A stretch of DNA of 64,000 nucleotides from Wyeomyia smithii. Lineage: Eukaryota; Arthropoda; Insecta; Diptera; Culicidae. Location: assembly GCF_029784165.1 (NCBI RefSeq), contig NC_073695.1:92015902-92079901 (forward strand), in the 5' to 3' direction. The position numbers and the translations under genes are program-made. The notes beneath the pieces are model-generated. The model saw nothing but the letters and a program-made list of their open reading frames with translations, made no database searches and was not told the origin of the DNA. Positions 1 to 10,600 of this stretch are shown here, piece after piece (positions within the stretch are counted from its first letter, which is position 1; each line of letters starts with the position of its first letter).

Positions 1-137
1 TTTCGAAGGCCAAAATTTTAGCGATGCTAACAGTTTCGCTAACCAGCTCAAAAATTAGCGAAATCGCTAAACCGCTAACTGAATTTTAGCGTCGCTAATT
101 AGCGATTAGCGAATTGGCGGAATGGTGCCCACCACTG
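1..137. repeat. Truncated TTAGCG-word MITE, right end
   Basis: The segment is full of the word TTAGCG/CGCTAA and ends at 137 with GTGCCCACCACTG. The same internal text and end occur in the complete copy at 57880-58295, whose other end is the inverted CAGTGGTGGGCAC. The left end lies outside the window. It overlaps the last codons of the gag remnant next to it, so it probably landed in or beside that element. Confidence 0.75.
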
Positions 138-1380
138 GGCGCCACTCTAAAAAATTTGCTTCTTGCTGTTCGAGAGTAGTTGGTTCGTATTGATAGTCGG
201 TCGCTTTACCAGAATGAGAAGGCTCTCCTATTTCATACGTTGGTTGTTCAACTTCGTGATATGAGCCGCTGTACAGCCCGCTGTCCCAGTACTGACCTTC
301 ATAATTGTAGTCGTAATATTCGTCATTGTAATCGGGGTACGGATATGCACTTTCAAGTGGATGTGCTTGTCTTTTAAAATGATGTTGCTGTTGAGAAGAA
401 GAATGGGGACGTTTTAAGTTCATTATCGGTCTATTACCGTAATTTATTGCTCGGGTTCGTTGACTGGAGTCGACATCCATCGGTTCTGGTTTTTGAAATG
501 CATATTGTCTGAACGGATTATTTGGCGGGTTATTTTGAAACTGATGTTGCCTAAATAGATTATTTGGTGGGTTATTCTGAAATTGACGTTGTCTAAATGG
601 AATATTCGGTGGGTTATTTTGAAATTGAGGTTGCATAAATGGATTATTCTGAAATTGATGATGTTGCATAAACTGATTATTCATTCTGATTCTGATTGTG
701 TTGGAACGGGTTTATTGGCTGTCGCCTCGGAGGAAGAGGAGGTGGTAAAAAAAATTTGGCTGAATTTGCATTCTAGATGCTATGTTTGATAGGTCACGAG
801 GTTTTGGAATCGGCTGATCACCAAGTTCGTTTCTGAATGGTGCAGAGCGAATGTCTAAATTATGGTAATCAATGCAAAAGTTGTATGCTTGACTAAGCGT
901 CGCTGGGTTTGAGCTTTTCAAAAGTATGTTCAGAGGCTTTTCCAATCCTCTTATAAACGCATCCAACGCCTACTCCCGAAAGTAATTAGTATGTGCGGCT
1001 GCATTCAATCTCAGCGTGTCGTCAGTTTTCACCTGAGCGATTATGAGAGAAAGCAACTCGTTTACTCGACTGTAATACGAGTTTAAACTTTCATTGGCCA
1101 ATTTTTTTACTGTCGTTAGCTGGGTATCCAGTGTTTTGACGTCTCTTTGATCTTTGTAATAAAGGATTAGAGCATTCTTGATTTCACCCCAATTCGAAAC
1201 TATGTTATTCGAGTTGAGTATATCGGCAGCCTCACCCTCAACTTTCCTTCGAATTGTTCTCTCTATTATATTCATCTGAGCCATCGTTGCACCGTTCTCC
1301 CGATACGTGCGGAGAATGGATTCCACATCACATACCCACTGCTCTGAACACTGCTTAACTAAGACTAATTTTATTGCCAA
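106..1380 (-). pseudogene. Decayed LTR-retrotransposon gag
   Basis: Three open segments (970-1380, 712-966, 106-684) lie in one frame on the minus strand and are separated only by in-frame stops: TAG at 970-972 and TAA at 712-714. The first segment has the helical capsid pattern of Ty3/gypsy Gag proteins (an 'IIERTIRRKVEGEAADIL' helix, a 'NWGEIKNALILYYKDQRD' helix, then 'LNSYYSRVNELLSLI'). The second continues it ('DAFIRGLEKPLNILL'). The last is a low-complexity tail with about four repeats of 'QFQNNPPNNPFRQ' and a Tyr/Asp-rich stretch, with no zinc knuckle seen. The final residues come from the MITE at 1-137. No protease or polymerase is visible, because the rest would lie left of the window or is lost. 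Family assignment is inference from Gag-like spacing. Confidence 0.6.
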
Positions 1381-1659
1381 AAAATGGAAGTTGAATAGCA
1401 GTCACCGATGTTGTCTCCAACGCCGGTGCACTTTATCCATGGCAGCAAAGTAAACAATGTTACGTTGCTGCTTTCTGGGTCGGGTCGTTAACTAGCGCAC
1501 CAAAACTGTTTGGTTCGCGCGAACCCGAAGTTTACCGAGACAACACGAACTACCAACGTTCGTGAATCATTGTAAACCATGGTCGGTTCAGAACCGTGAA
1601 TGAGCAGTTCAGAGCCGCTCTTGCAGAAGAGCCGTTTCGCCCACCCCTAGAATCTAAGA

Positions 1660-2450
1660 TAATGAAGTTTCGTGATTTTCACATTTTGATACATTACATA
1701 CGAAGTTACAGTACGATTACAGCAAAATTCAATAGTGTGTTATGAGGCAGCTAGACCTTTAATTTGACACTAATTTTGTGAAAATCGGTTCAACCATCTC
1801 TGAGAAAAGTGAGTGAGTTTAAGTAGTCTTCGGAATATGTTTCTTTTAAGAGCTTGATTTCACATTTTTAATTATAACAGTCCTATTGCAACAAAAAAAA
1901 TCAATAGGGTCTTATGGGGTAACTAGACCGTCCATATGACACTGATTTTGTGGAAATCGGTCCAGCCATCTCTGAGAAACATGAGTGAGATTAAACAGTC
2001 TCTAGAACACGTTTCTTTGAATTACTTGTGAACCACATGTTCAACCTTGATGAAATTCAAAAGTTAAGGGTTTTCTAGGTAGCCCGTTCATTTAAGACTA
2101 AGTTTGTTCAAATCGGTTGTGTAGTTTCTGAGATAATGATGTTTCATGATTTTTACATTTTGATACACAACCTCTAAACTGAAAATCCGATTACAATAAA
2201 ATTCAATTGGGTCTTATGGGGCAACTAGGCCTTTCATTTGCAATTAATTTCATGAAAATCGGTTCATATTGGGAGAGCGTTACACACACACACACATACA
2301 CACACACGCACACACATACAGAAAATGGTTAGTTCGTCGAACTGAGTCGAAAGATATACGGCATTCGGCCCTTTTGAGCACTTTTATACCTTTAGTTTTT
2401 GCAGTGATTGCTATACCTTTCTAGGAGAAAGGCAAAACCTTAGAAGTTGC
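1660..2450 (+). repeat. Interspersed repeat with internal subrepeats and AC microsatellite
   Basis: Three to four diverged units repeat phrases such as 'ttatggggcaactagac', 'gaaaatcggttcaaccatc' and 'tctgagaaa' about every 160-190 bases. An AC-rich microsatellite follows at about 2281-2318, then a tail 'cgaactgagtcgaaag'. The same text is on the opposite strand at 45520-46060. I see no coding capacity. It resembles untranslated ends of abundant mosquito retroposons, but I cannot name it. Confidence 0.6.
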
Positions 2451-3330
2451 TGTAAGTGCACATAGTTTTTCCATGACTTGACTATGTTTTCCACTGTTAA
2501 CACAGAGAACAGACTAACAAGCGACGAACAAACAGTTTGAAAAAAGTGTGTAAAATTGTGCATGTATGCCACGAAATATCCTCCGAATTAAACCCCTCGT
2601 CATGCTAAATGGTAAAGTAAAGTGTGTTGTCGCTACCATGGTAATGACAGAAACCGTTTGCAAGCTGACAGTCAAAATACCATGTTATTCATGGTTATAA
2701 AAAAAAATGTGTATTCACTGTTCTCACCGCGAAATACATATTTATACTTTTGTCATCACTCACATTATGATAATTACATATAAGAGTTCTCGAAAATGCG
2801 AACAGCCTTCAAAATCTCTTTTAACACCGTCAACGTGAATTTGCTCAAAACTGAACGCGGTCTTTCTGGTCTATCCCAAACAGCGCGTTGGAATCGAAGG
2901 CCGTTCTGAATTGGGTTGTTTAGCTATATCAGTTTTTTATGTCATCTGAAAGATCTGCATTTTCTAAGTAAAAGGTGATTTGAAAAAAATTTCTATCGTT
3001 GTCCTTCGCTTTTTAAATCACGATTTAAAACTACTCGAAATCTGCTCGAAATCGCTACAATGACAGTTCACCCACATACTTGAACATACGTAACACTGGC
3101 GTTTTTTTTTTGTACTCTCTGCCCCATATCACCCGGTACCAACACCAGTATGAACTGCTCGACGAAAATGAACGGAATGAATTTTCTTCATAGCGGCTCT
3201 ACTCGTGTCCTCAACAAAATCCCTTACAAAACTGTCAAAAAGTTGTTTACAAAATCAATGCTGCATTTTTCGAGTGGGAACGAGACAAATGCAGGGCTGC
3301 GCAGGTACTCAACCTCCATAAACTACTCAA
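2451..3330. other. Intergenic, no gene seen; one dispersed repeat
   Basis: No ORF has recognisable similarity. About 2740-2840 is shared with about 32570-32660 ('gcgaacagccttcaaaatct'), so this is another dispersed repeat. The rest is AT-rich sequence without visible structure. Confidence 0.5.
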
Positions 3331-3601
3331 ACAGAGGTTTTTGAAGTAGAATACTTCTCTCAGGAAGTTCGGCTACATAGGGATGTGAAATGAAAATCTA
3401 AAATCGAAAAAAGTGAAAAATATGTCCAATTTCAAATGCCAATAATTCGGTTAGTACTCAATGGATTTACTTCGTTTTTGCAGCAATAGATTGGAAAATC
3501 TTCTAAGATTCTTCTCAAACGAGATAATTGTAATTTTATTATTCAAAATATTCTACTATTGAAAATAGTCAAGCCATGTCAAAACGAAAAATTCGTCCTC
3601 C

Positions 3602-3688
3602 GATTGGTCGTTGTATGATTGCTTCCCAAGCACGGTCGACAGAATCATATACCTTGCAATTTAAAATATGCTATTTGACCTATATAAG
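3602..3688 (+). promoter_or_regulatory. CCAAT/TATA promoter-like module, copy A
   Basis: GATTGGTCG (reverse CCAAT) at 3602 is followed 79 bases later by TATATAAGAGC at 3681. Two other copies in the window (19699-19784 and, inverted, 62309-62394) keep both boxes and the same spacing. No recognisable ORF follows. It has the build of an RNA polymerase II promoter, and activity is inference. Confidence 0.45.
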
Positions 3689-4204
3689 AGCTTGTTTTAG
3701 CCGAAGCCGCCCATAATAGTTCTAGATAGCGACAACAGCAGTCCTCCCTTAGCAGCAGCAGTAGCAGTGCAGTGGATACCAGCGATAGCGGGTAGCGGCC
3801 ACAGCTGTGGCATAGTAATGGATAGCGCACTAGGTGCAGCGGATCTCAGCATCGATAGCAGCTGGGCCAGCTGATGCAGGGACAGCGGATACTAATGGTA
3901 GCGTATAGCGGCCACAACCAGTGATACCAACCATTTTTTATAAAAAGCAGGAAGAATTCAAAATAAAAAACTGTAGAAAACTTGATATATAAATTTGAAG
4001 GTTTTACAGACATTTATTTGATTTTCGGTTCGAAAATGCTGCACCGTATGTAACCAAAAAGGCTGAAAGAAAATTTTTTACTGATGGAGATTATAGTCAT
4101 TGGCGTACTTGAAATTGAGTGGATTTCGATTAAAATCTCACAACTGAGAGGCATGAATGCACAAAATACTGAAAATACCATACATGTAATGGGAATGGGT
4201 TAAA

Positions 4205-4350
4205 AAAATGTGGTGGTAAACAGAAACCTGGATAAAACTGGAACAATTTTCAAAAAACTGGAAATATTCAACCGTCAGCTGTTTCGCTGGCGATCTTCAA
4301 AAAAACTGGAGATATCCAGGAAAAACTGGAGGATTGGCAACGCTGGTCAC
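4205..4350. repeat. Iterated ACTGGA-word repeat
   Basis: The words ACTGGA and 'aaaaactgga' recur about six times between 'cctggataaaactgg' and 'ggcaacgctggtcac'. The terminal phrase (TTGCCA when reversed) resembles the ends of other iterated-word elements in this window. Confidence 0.4.
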
Positions 4351-5578
4351 AACTGTAGCATGGCTACGGATAGCGTAGCAGTTGCAGCGGGTATCAGCAT
4401 CGATAGCAGCTGATGCAGTGAGGCACTTGAGTGAAATACAGTCTCTGTGCGAAAGCGGACACTAGTAAATGCATTCTATGGAGAGTTGACTCATTTTGAC
4501 AATACGTGAGCCGTCTAATTTTGAGTGTCAAATCAGCTTTTCACTGTTTATTTCATCACAAGAAATACTGAATTCGCACTGTCAGGGATAACGCCAAGAT
4601 GTGATTGGTATCTTACCCGATAGTGAATTGAACAACAAATTGTCCTTTTCAGGATGAGAAAAAGCGGATGAAGAGTTAATATTTTCTCTTGAGTTAATTT
4701 ACATTTTTAAATTTGTGATAGCTATAAATTTTACTTTATCTCCGTGTCACAGGCAGTGCTGATAAAAGTCATTTTCCCCAGCAAAATTCTTCGAAAATTA
4801 TAGCCAATCATCTTCGATTTTCACTTCCAATGATCGCAGCACTCTTTCAGATACACTAGATTTTCGTCCTAGTAACGTGCTGTTATACTCAGATGAAATA
4901 GATCGCGCGCATCGTCCACGGTTACGGAATAAAATTTGACGACAAATCCAACCAAATGATCTTCACTTCAAAGCGAAAAAGAAAAACAAACAGTCCACTC
5001 AACCAAAATGAACCTTACCGAAACACTTTTTCACTGACACTGACCGATGCCTTGACAATCTTCGTTAACTGATAAACTGATTTTGTTGTCTTGCTTCCAT
5101 CGCATGAAATATAATGAGGTGTTTTGACAGTTCACTTCCATGCAAAAAGCGGGAAGGGAGAACTCTGAAAGGATTGTAAAAAAATAACGTTTATGGATGC
5201 TTTTTTTCACTTTCACTCAAGAGTGTCAACAAATATCAACCCTGATCACAGGACGTACTGAATTATCTTTTCCTTCAGTCATGAGCACGGCATCCAAAAA
5301 ATTTTCATTATCTGCATAAAAATTATTTTTTCGCACAACCAAAATTTAAAAAATGTCAAGCCCCAATCATGACAAGCAACTTACTATTATATTGAAAATG
5401 GTCAATCCTTGTTGAAGCGCAAAATTCGATTGATTTGATTAGTCAACATTTATTTACTAGAAAAAAAAATGACTGACACGCAAGCAGCCGGGTTATCTTT
5501 CTTGTAAAAGTATTCTTCTTCAACCTTGCGGTCGTGGCTTTGCACACAACCCTCCTGTGATTTTTTTTTACAGAGGTT

Positions 5579-6026
5579 GGTACTTTCGAGTAGTTCATTT
5601 TATACCAACTTTTTGGGAAGATTTCTTTCTGAGTGTTACGTATGTCTTATGTTTGTGGTTCGCCCATATACTAACTGTCATTGTAGCGATTTAGAGCGAA
5701 TTTTTATTCTTCATTTAAAAATCGAAGGATAATGATATAAAGTTTAAAAAAATCACGTTTTGCTCAGAAAATTACACTCATTCAGATGATATATAAAAAT
5801 CGGAAATCCTTGAATAGCTAAACAACCCAATTGCCAGAAGTATACTGTTTTTATCTGCATTAACCTTCGTTTTCAAAGTACATATCAGGAAATCCTTGAA
5901 AAAGGAGTATCACTGTTAGTGACGGCGAAAAGATTACTAATAGCCACAAAAATCTGTAATGCTAGATAGCGTGAACCACCATAACCATGGGAATAATGCA
6001 ATTTTGGAACATTCTTAAGGTAAACC
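5579..6026. other. Intergenic, no gene seen
   Basis: AT-rich sequence with short scattered ORFs that have no recognisable domain. I see no convincing repeat structure or RNA gene. Confidence 0.5.
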
Positions 6027-6254
6027 TCATTGAATCCAAAAATGGCCGACTTCGAGTCACCACTTCGAATTTTCAAAAGCACAAGACTCAGAAATACTCA
6101 TTGCGTTCCCAATGAAAATTCTATTCCATGTTTGCTTCACCACAGCAAACATAAAATTGCATTTTCACAGGGAACGCATTACCTGTTTCCGAGTCTTGTG
6201 CTTTCGAAAATTCGAAGTGGTGACTCGAAGTCGGCCATTTTTGGATTCAATGAA
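6027..6254. repeat. Foldback MITE, about 228 bp
   Basis: The left arm 'cattgaatccaaaaatggcc' onward is matched by its reverse complement ending at about 6254, with arms of roughly 70 bases and further inner pairing ('gcgttccc'/'gggaacgc'). The overlapping 65-82 codon ORFs are products of this palindrome. Confidence 0.75.
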
Positions 6255-6364
6255 GTTTCACCTTTATTCATTATTTAGCATAAACACAAGATCAAGCAGG
6301 AGAGTATAAAAATGAACACGTTCTTTAAGTGAGACTGTACGATAGGGAGACCACAATGTGCTTA

Positions 6365-6452
6365 CCGTTATGGTAAATGTCACATCAAAACGGTGGGTTC
6401 CGTATCGTTTGCATGGCCGTTTCGCGTTTTGATGTGACAATTTCCATAACCG
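6365..6452. repeat. Small foldback MITE
   Basis: The left arm CCGTTATGGTAAATGTCACA is matched, with small changes, by the inverted right arm about 35 bases later. The arm resembles the termini of the palindromes at 27473-27783 (ACCGTTAAGG...GTCAACATCAAAAC), suggesting one family. Confidence 0.65.
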
Positions 6453-6454
6453 TT

Positions 6455-6580
6455 CCACCTATATTCTCGAATGAAATTTTGACAGCGGCACTTAACGCTG
6501 ACATAAAACACATGAAAGCAACATCGATATCAGCAGATTCCGTGACACCAAGCAGTTTATAAAATGGTCTATAGTATTCA
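6455..6580. repeat. Partial MITE related to 38478-38627
   Basis: Shared phrases in the same order ('gaaattttgacag', 'gctgacataa', 'gcaacatc', 'ccgtgacacc', 'taaaatggtcta') tie this segment to the complete copy at 38478-38627. Only the right terminus is clear here. Confidence 0.55.
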
Positions 6581-6628
6581 ATTTTAGACATTTCCATACA
6601 ACATTAGGAATTCAATTAAAAGAATTGA

Positions 6629-7085
6629 CAGTCGTCGTTCGATAACTGCAACATGTTTACATTGCAGTTATCGAATGCCGTTTGATAACTGCAACACTTG
6701 ACACATGACATGGTGATTTTGCTTCATCACACATAACATGGTGATTTTGCTTCATTGATTAATAGTGGAGATCTATAAATGGGAGATTATAGAGATATAG
6801 ATTATAGAGATTATAGAATGAAAGACAACAAGTAAACGAAATCGAAAAAAAAATTAATCCAGAGAAATAAAAGAGTCTTTTTGAAATGTTTCTAGAAATT
6901 CAAAATTTTACATTTTCCTATTCATTTAGAATCCCCCCGTGAGATCTGTCACTTCAATGTTAAATATGACTTTGACATCAGATTTGACGGATTGCGGTCC
7001 GATAACTGCAAAGTTGTTGCAGTAATCGGTCTTGCAGTTAAAAAGCGTTGCAGTTAAAAGTCTTGCAGTTATCGAACGGCGACTG
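6629..7085. mobile_element. Pogo-like MITE, copy 1
   Basis: Starts CAGTCGTCGTTCGATAACTG and ends with the inverted CAGTTATCGAACGGCGACTG, with TA directly after the right end; the left TA appears mutated to GA. The word TGCAGTTATCG or its reverse recurs several times inside both ends and may be a transposase binding site. A second copy is at 38169-39071. CAGT ends with TA duplications are typical of the pogo branch. No transposase is encoded. Confidence 0.7.
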
Positions 7086-7607
7086 TATTTGATTGCTACT
7101 ATTAACGGGCGTGTATACTGCAGACGTGTCATAGTTAACAAAATCAAACCAGAACGACGAGATTACGTTGCCGTGTCTCCTGATTGTTTTTTTTTTTCTG
7201 TATATTTGGCAGCGCTGCATCTAACGCACGCTAAGCATTGATTATCGATATAGAAGATTAGAACATAACTGAACGAAACTTTCAAATGTGTTCTTGTTCT
7301 CCATTTTAGAAATTTCTCTTTCACTCTTACTCTATTTCATGAAAAGCACTGAGCGCATCAGTCAAGGACATCGCATCGAAGAACGAAAGAAAAACAATAA
7401 ACGGTTTATTTTCTTAAAGACTGCCAAGAAGTGCAACTGCCATTCGGGAACGGCTACGAATAACCAAGAAAGTCAACTTAAGCGCTTCAGCAGATAACAA
7501 ATTTATCCAGATTATATCAAAGCAGCGGTGAACGAAACAGTTTTTGCGCTGGCAAACCAACGGCAGAAAAAACAACGAAAACTAAGGAAGCTGTGTTTGA
7601 AGCGGGT
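7086..7607. other. Upstream region of the kinesin gene
   Basis: No coding similarity. The part nearest 7600 is purine-rich and probably holds the promoter and 5' UTR of the kinesin gene. No clear TATA box or initiator can be singled out. Confidence 0.4.
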
Positions 7608-7687
7608 AAAAGTCTGCAGTGTTCCGGCAAAATATAGAAATTGACCAAAAAGTCTGCAGTGTTCCGGCAAAATATAGAAATTGACCA
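7608..7687 (+). repeat. Exact 40-bp tandem duplication at kinesin start codon
   Basis: A 40-base unit beginning AAAAGTCTGCAGTGTTCCGG occurs twice back to back without a mismatch. The last base of the second copy is the A of the kinesin ATG. It lies in the presumed 5' leader, so it duplicates leader sequence directly ahead of translation. Confidence 0.85.
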
Positions 7688-10600
7688 TGAGTAGTACAAA
7701 TATTCGCGTTGCTGTTCGTGTTCGACCGTTCAATAAACGTGAGCTCGAGCAAAATCAGCGAAATATTATAAAGGTAAGTTTGATATGCTTGCTTTTAACG
7801 GTTAGGGAATGTCAAAAATTCTGAAGTCGAAAAAATAACAGGATATTTCATGAGTTGAAAGGCTTAGAATAATTTTAACATTATCACTTTTTTAACTGTT
7901 GATAAATATATTTTAAATTGATTTCACTGCAATTCATTGCCAAACGAAACGTTTTTTGTGCTATTTGTGACCTGCTAGTCAAAATTGTTCCTGGTAGCCA
8001 ATGCTTCATACTTTTTGGTTGTTTGATGGGTACAAAAAAGTAGAGTTTTGAGGCCACTCAGTATTTTACATAATTTATAAATCATTGCTTTTGTCCTTAA
8101 ATATATCCACTAATCATAAAATATATAAATCGCATTGCTACTTCATTTCTATTTGAATTTCGATTTTCTTTTATTTAGCTCATTCGAATATAAGACTACC
8201 TATCACATTCATCTTTTTGTACGAATATCGGATACGGCCATAAATAAGAAAAAGAGGCAAGAATATCTTGTAATTTCTGATAATTAAGGTTTATTTAACA
8301 AATGCTTGATCTGTATTCCCAACAGAAATTAATCGGATTCGATATGATCAAAATACCGAATCGAGGACAATGTCAATTGGTTCACGCTAACTATACTCCG
8401 TGTTTCATTTATTGTAGGTTCTGGACCGCACAACGCTAATGTTTGATCCGGATGAGGATGAGGATGAATTTTTTTTCCATGGGATGAAACAAACTCATAG
8501 GGATATAACCAAACGAGTTAAAAAAAAGCTTTCTATGGAGTACGACGATGTGTTCGATGCCGAAGCCACCAACGAGAACATATTCCAAAACTGTACCAAA
8601 CCGCTTGTTCAATCTGTCATGAATGGTTATAATTGTTCAGTATTTGTATATGGTGCAACCGGAGCGGGAAAAACATTTACTATGCTTGGTGCAGAAGACT
8701 GTCCAGGAATAACATTTCTTACTATGAAAGATTTGTTTCGACAGATAGAGGAATTGAGTAGTGTACGAAAATTTGATATAGGAATCTCTTATTTGGAGGT
8801 TTATAACGAGCTCGTTATGAATTTACTGACGAAGTCGGGTCCACTCAAACTTCGTGAAGATAGCAGTGGAGTCGTCGTAAGCGGTTTGGTGCTGAAACAA
8901 ATACACAACGCGGAAGAGCTTCTCGAGTTGCTTGCTTTGGGTAATCAAAACCGAACGCAGCATCCAACAGATGCTAATGCGGAAAGTAGTCGCAGCCATG
9001 CTATCTTTCAAGTCCATATTCGAATGGTAGATAAAATCACAGGACAAAAGAAAACTGTAAAACTATCAATGATCGATTTGGCTGGAAGCGAACGGGCTGC
9101 TAGCACAAAAGGTATTGGAGTCAGATTCAAAGAGGGCGCCAACATCAACAAAAGCTTGCTAGCCCTGGGTAATTGCATAAATAAATTGGCCGATGGTTTG
9201 AAACACATTCCGTACAGAGATTCAAATCTAACCCGTATTCTAAAGGACAGCCTTGGAGGAAACTGCCAAACATTGATGATAGCGAATGTGTCGCCATCAT
9301 CACTCACATATGAAGATACGTACAATACCTTGAAATACGCTTCCAGAGCCAAAAAGATTCGAACCACTCTAAAACAAAACATAGTGCCAACAAATGTTCC
9401 GAAAGAGTTCTTGGTTAAAAAGGTCAATGAACAAGCAGCTGAAATAGATCGATTGAAGTCTAAACTTAAGTTATTAGAAGAGCAAATACCGACAGCCACA
9501 AAACACACTGCTGCTGTACCAGTTAACGTTGTGAAGTTCGACGAAATTCTGCTGAATACATGGCGTTCCCGAATCGATAACTGTTTCTCAATCGTCAAGA
9601 AAGCACAAGAACACTGCTTCAATCTACAGAGCAAGGAGAAGCTGTTAAATCTACGTACAAAACTGAAAGAACATGCGGAATGTATCAAGAAAATATTTAC
9701 ACTGGATGGGAAACATCTTAATGAGGTAAGTCTAGAAAGATTTTTATTCAATGCTAAATAATTTGCCTAAGATTTATCTCCTAACAATTCGGTTTGTTTC
9801 ACTTCCATAATTTTTTCCGCTTCTTTAATGTATTCGTTGGCAATCATTGTTATCTGGGCTTGAACTTGAAAACTTAAATCCTCTGAAATGTCCGTTTGCT
9901 TTTTAACCTTCTTGATGGCTTGATTCTGTGCATCTTTAACTGTATCTCGACACTTAATAAACAAAGTTTTGGCATTTTTTGACAAACTTTCGCGGTGCTC
10001 CCTGGTTACCTTTGGTACCGGTATATAAAGGGTAGTTCCATCCTGCTGAGGGTTCAAATTCATGCCACTTTTGTGTAAAGCTTGTAGTACCGCTGGTATA
10101 GTTTGCGGGAAAGATACCAAATTTACCACTACTGTTTTAGGATTCTTGCGTACAACTTGTCCAAGTTCTTGTAGTTGATAGTCTTTTCCTTCGAAGCTCA
10201 CATTCAAAGTTTCAATAGCGCCCGTAGCTGAACGAAGCGACAAATTTTTTATGTATTCCTCCTTCATAGTAGATATACTTTTTTCCATCACTGTACGCAA
10301 AGCATTCACATTGATAACTTCTGCTAGCTGTTCTTCATTGATGTGAACTTTAGCAGCCGGACCCTTTTTTTCCTTTTTCTTATCCTTGCTTTTTGCATAA
10401 TTTCGGATCTGATTATGCTGTAGCGACGGTACTGGCAGAAGCTTAATGTTTTGTGTACAAATACACAGTTTTGCTTGTACACTTTCTGAGGATACAAAAT
10501 AGGTCGAACAGATTACTTTACTGAGCAGACTAAATCGATTCCGAATCATTCTATCGGCAATTCAATAAAAGCACTGAAAATAACAGAAGTTTAAATTGAT

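Larger units (their letters stand above)
3340..5569. mobile_element. 2.2 kb non-autonomous element with 9-bp target duplication
   Basis: The block is flanked by the direct repeat ACAGAGGTT at 3331-3339 and 5570-5578. It begins TTTGAAGTAGAATACTT, and the inverted complement (with one change) lies near the right end at about 5506-5522, 47 bases inside the boundary. The first ~360 bases and the last ~65 bases are shared with 19434-20809. There is no coding capacity. A 9-bp duplication is typical of Mutator-like elements, but without a transposase the class is inference. Inside are a CCAAT/TATA promoter-like module (3602-3688), CAG-rich and 'gatagcag' tandem text (about 3720-3930 and 4370-4420), and an inserted ACTGGA-word element (about 4205-4350). 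Confidence 0.6.

Noticed and set aside
3602..3688. A histone gene behind the CCAAT/TATA module
   Set aside because: No histone-like ORF follows in any of the three copies. Only the promoter-like part is present.
9008..9751. 247-codon open frame antisense to kinesin exon 2
   Set aside because: It is the shadow of the motor domain on the other strand and its translation has no domain-like pattern.
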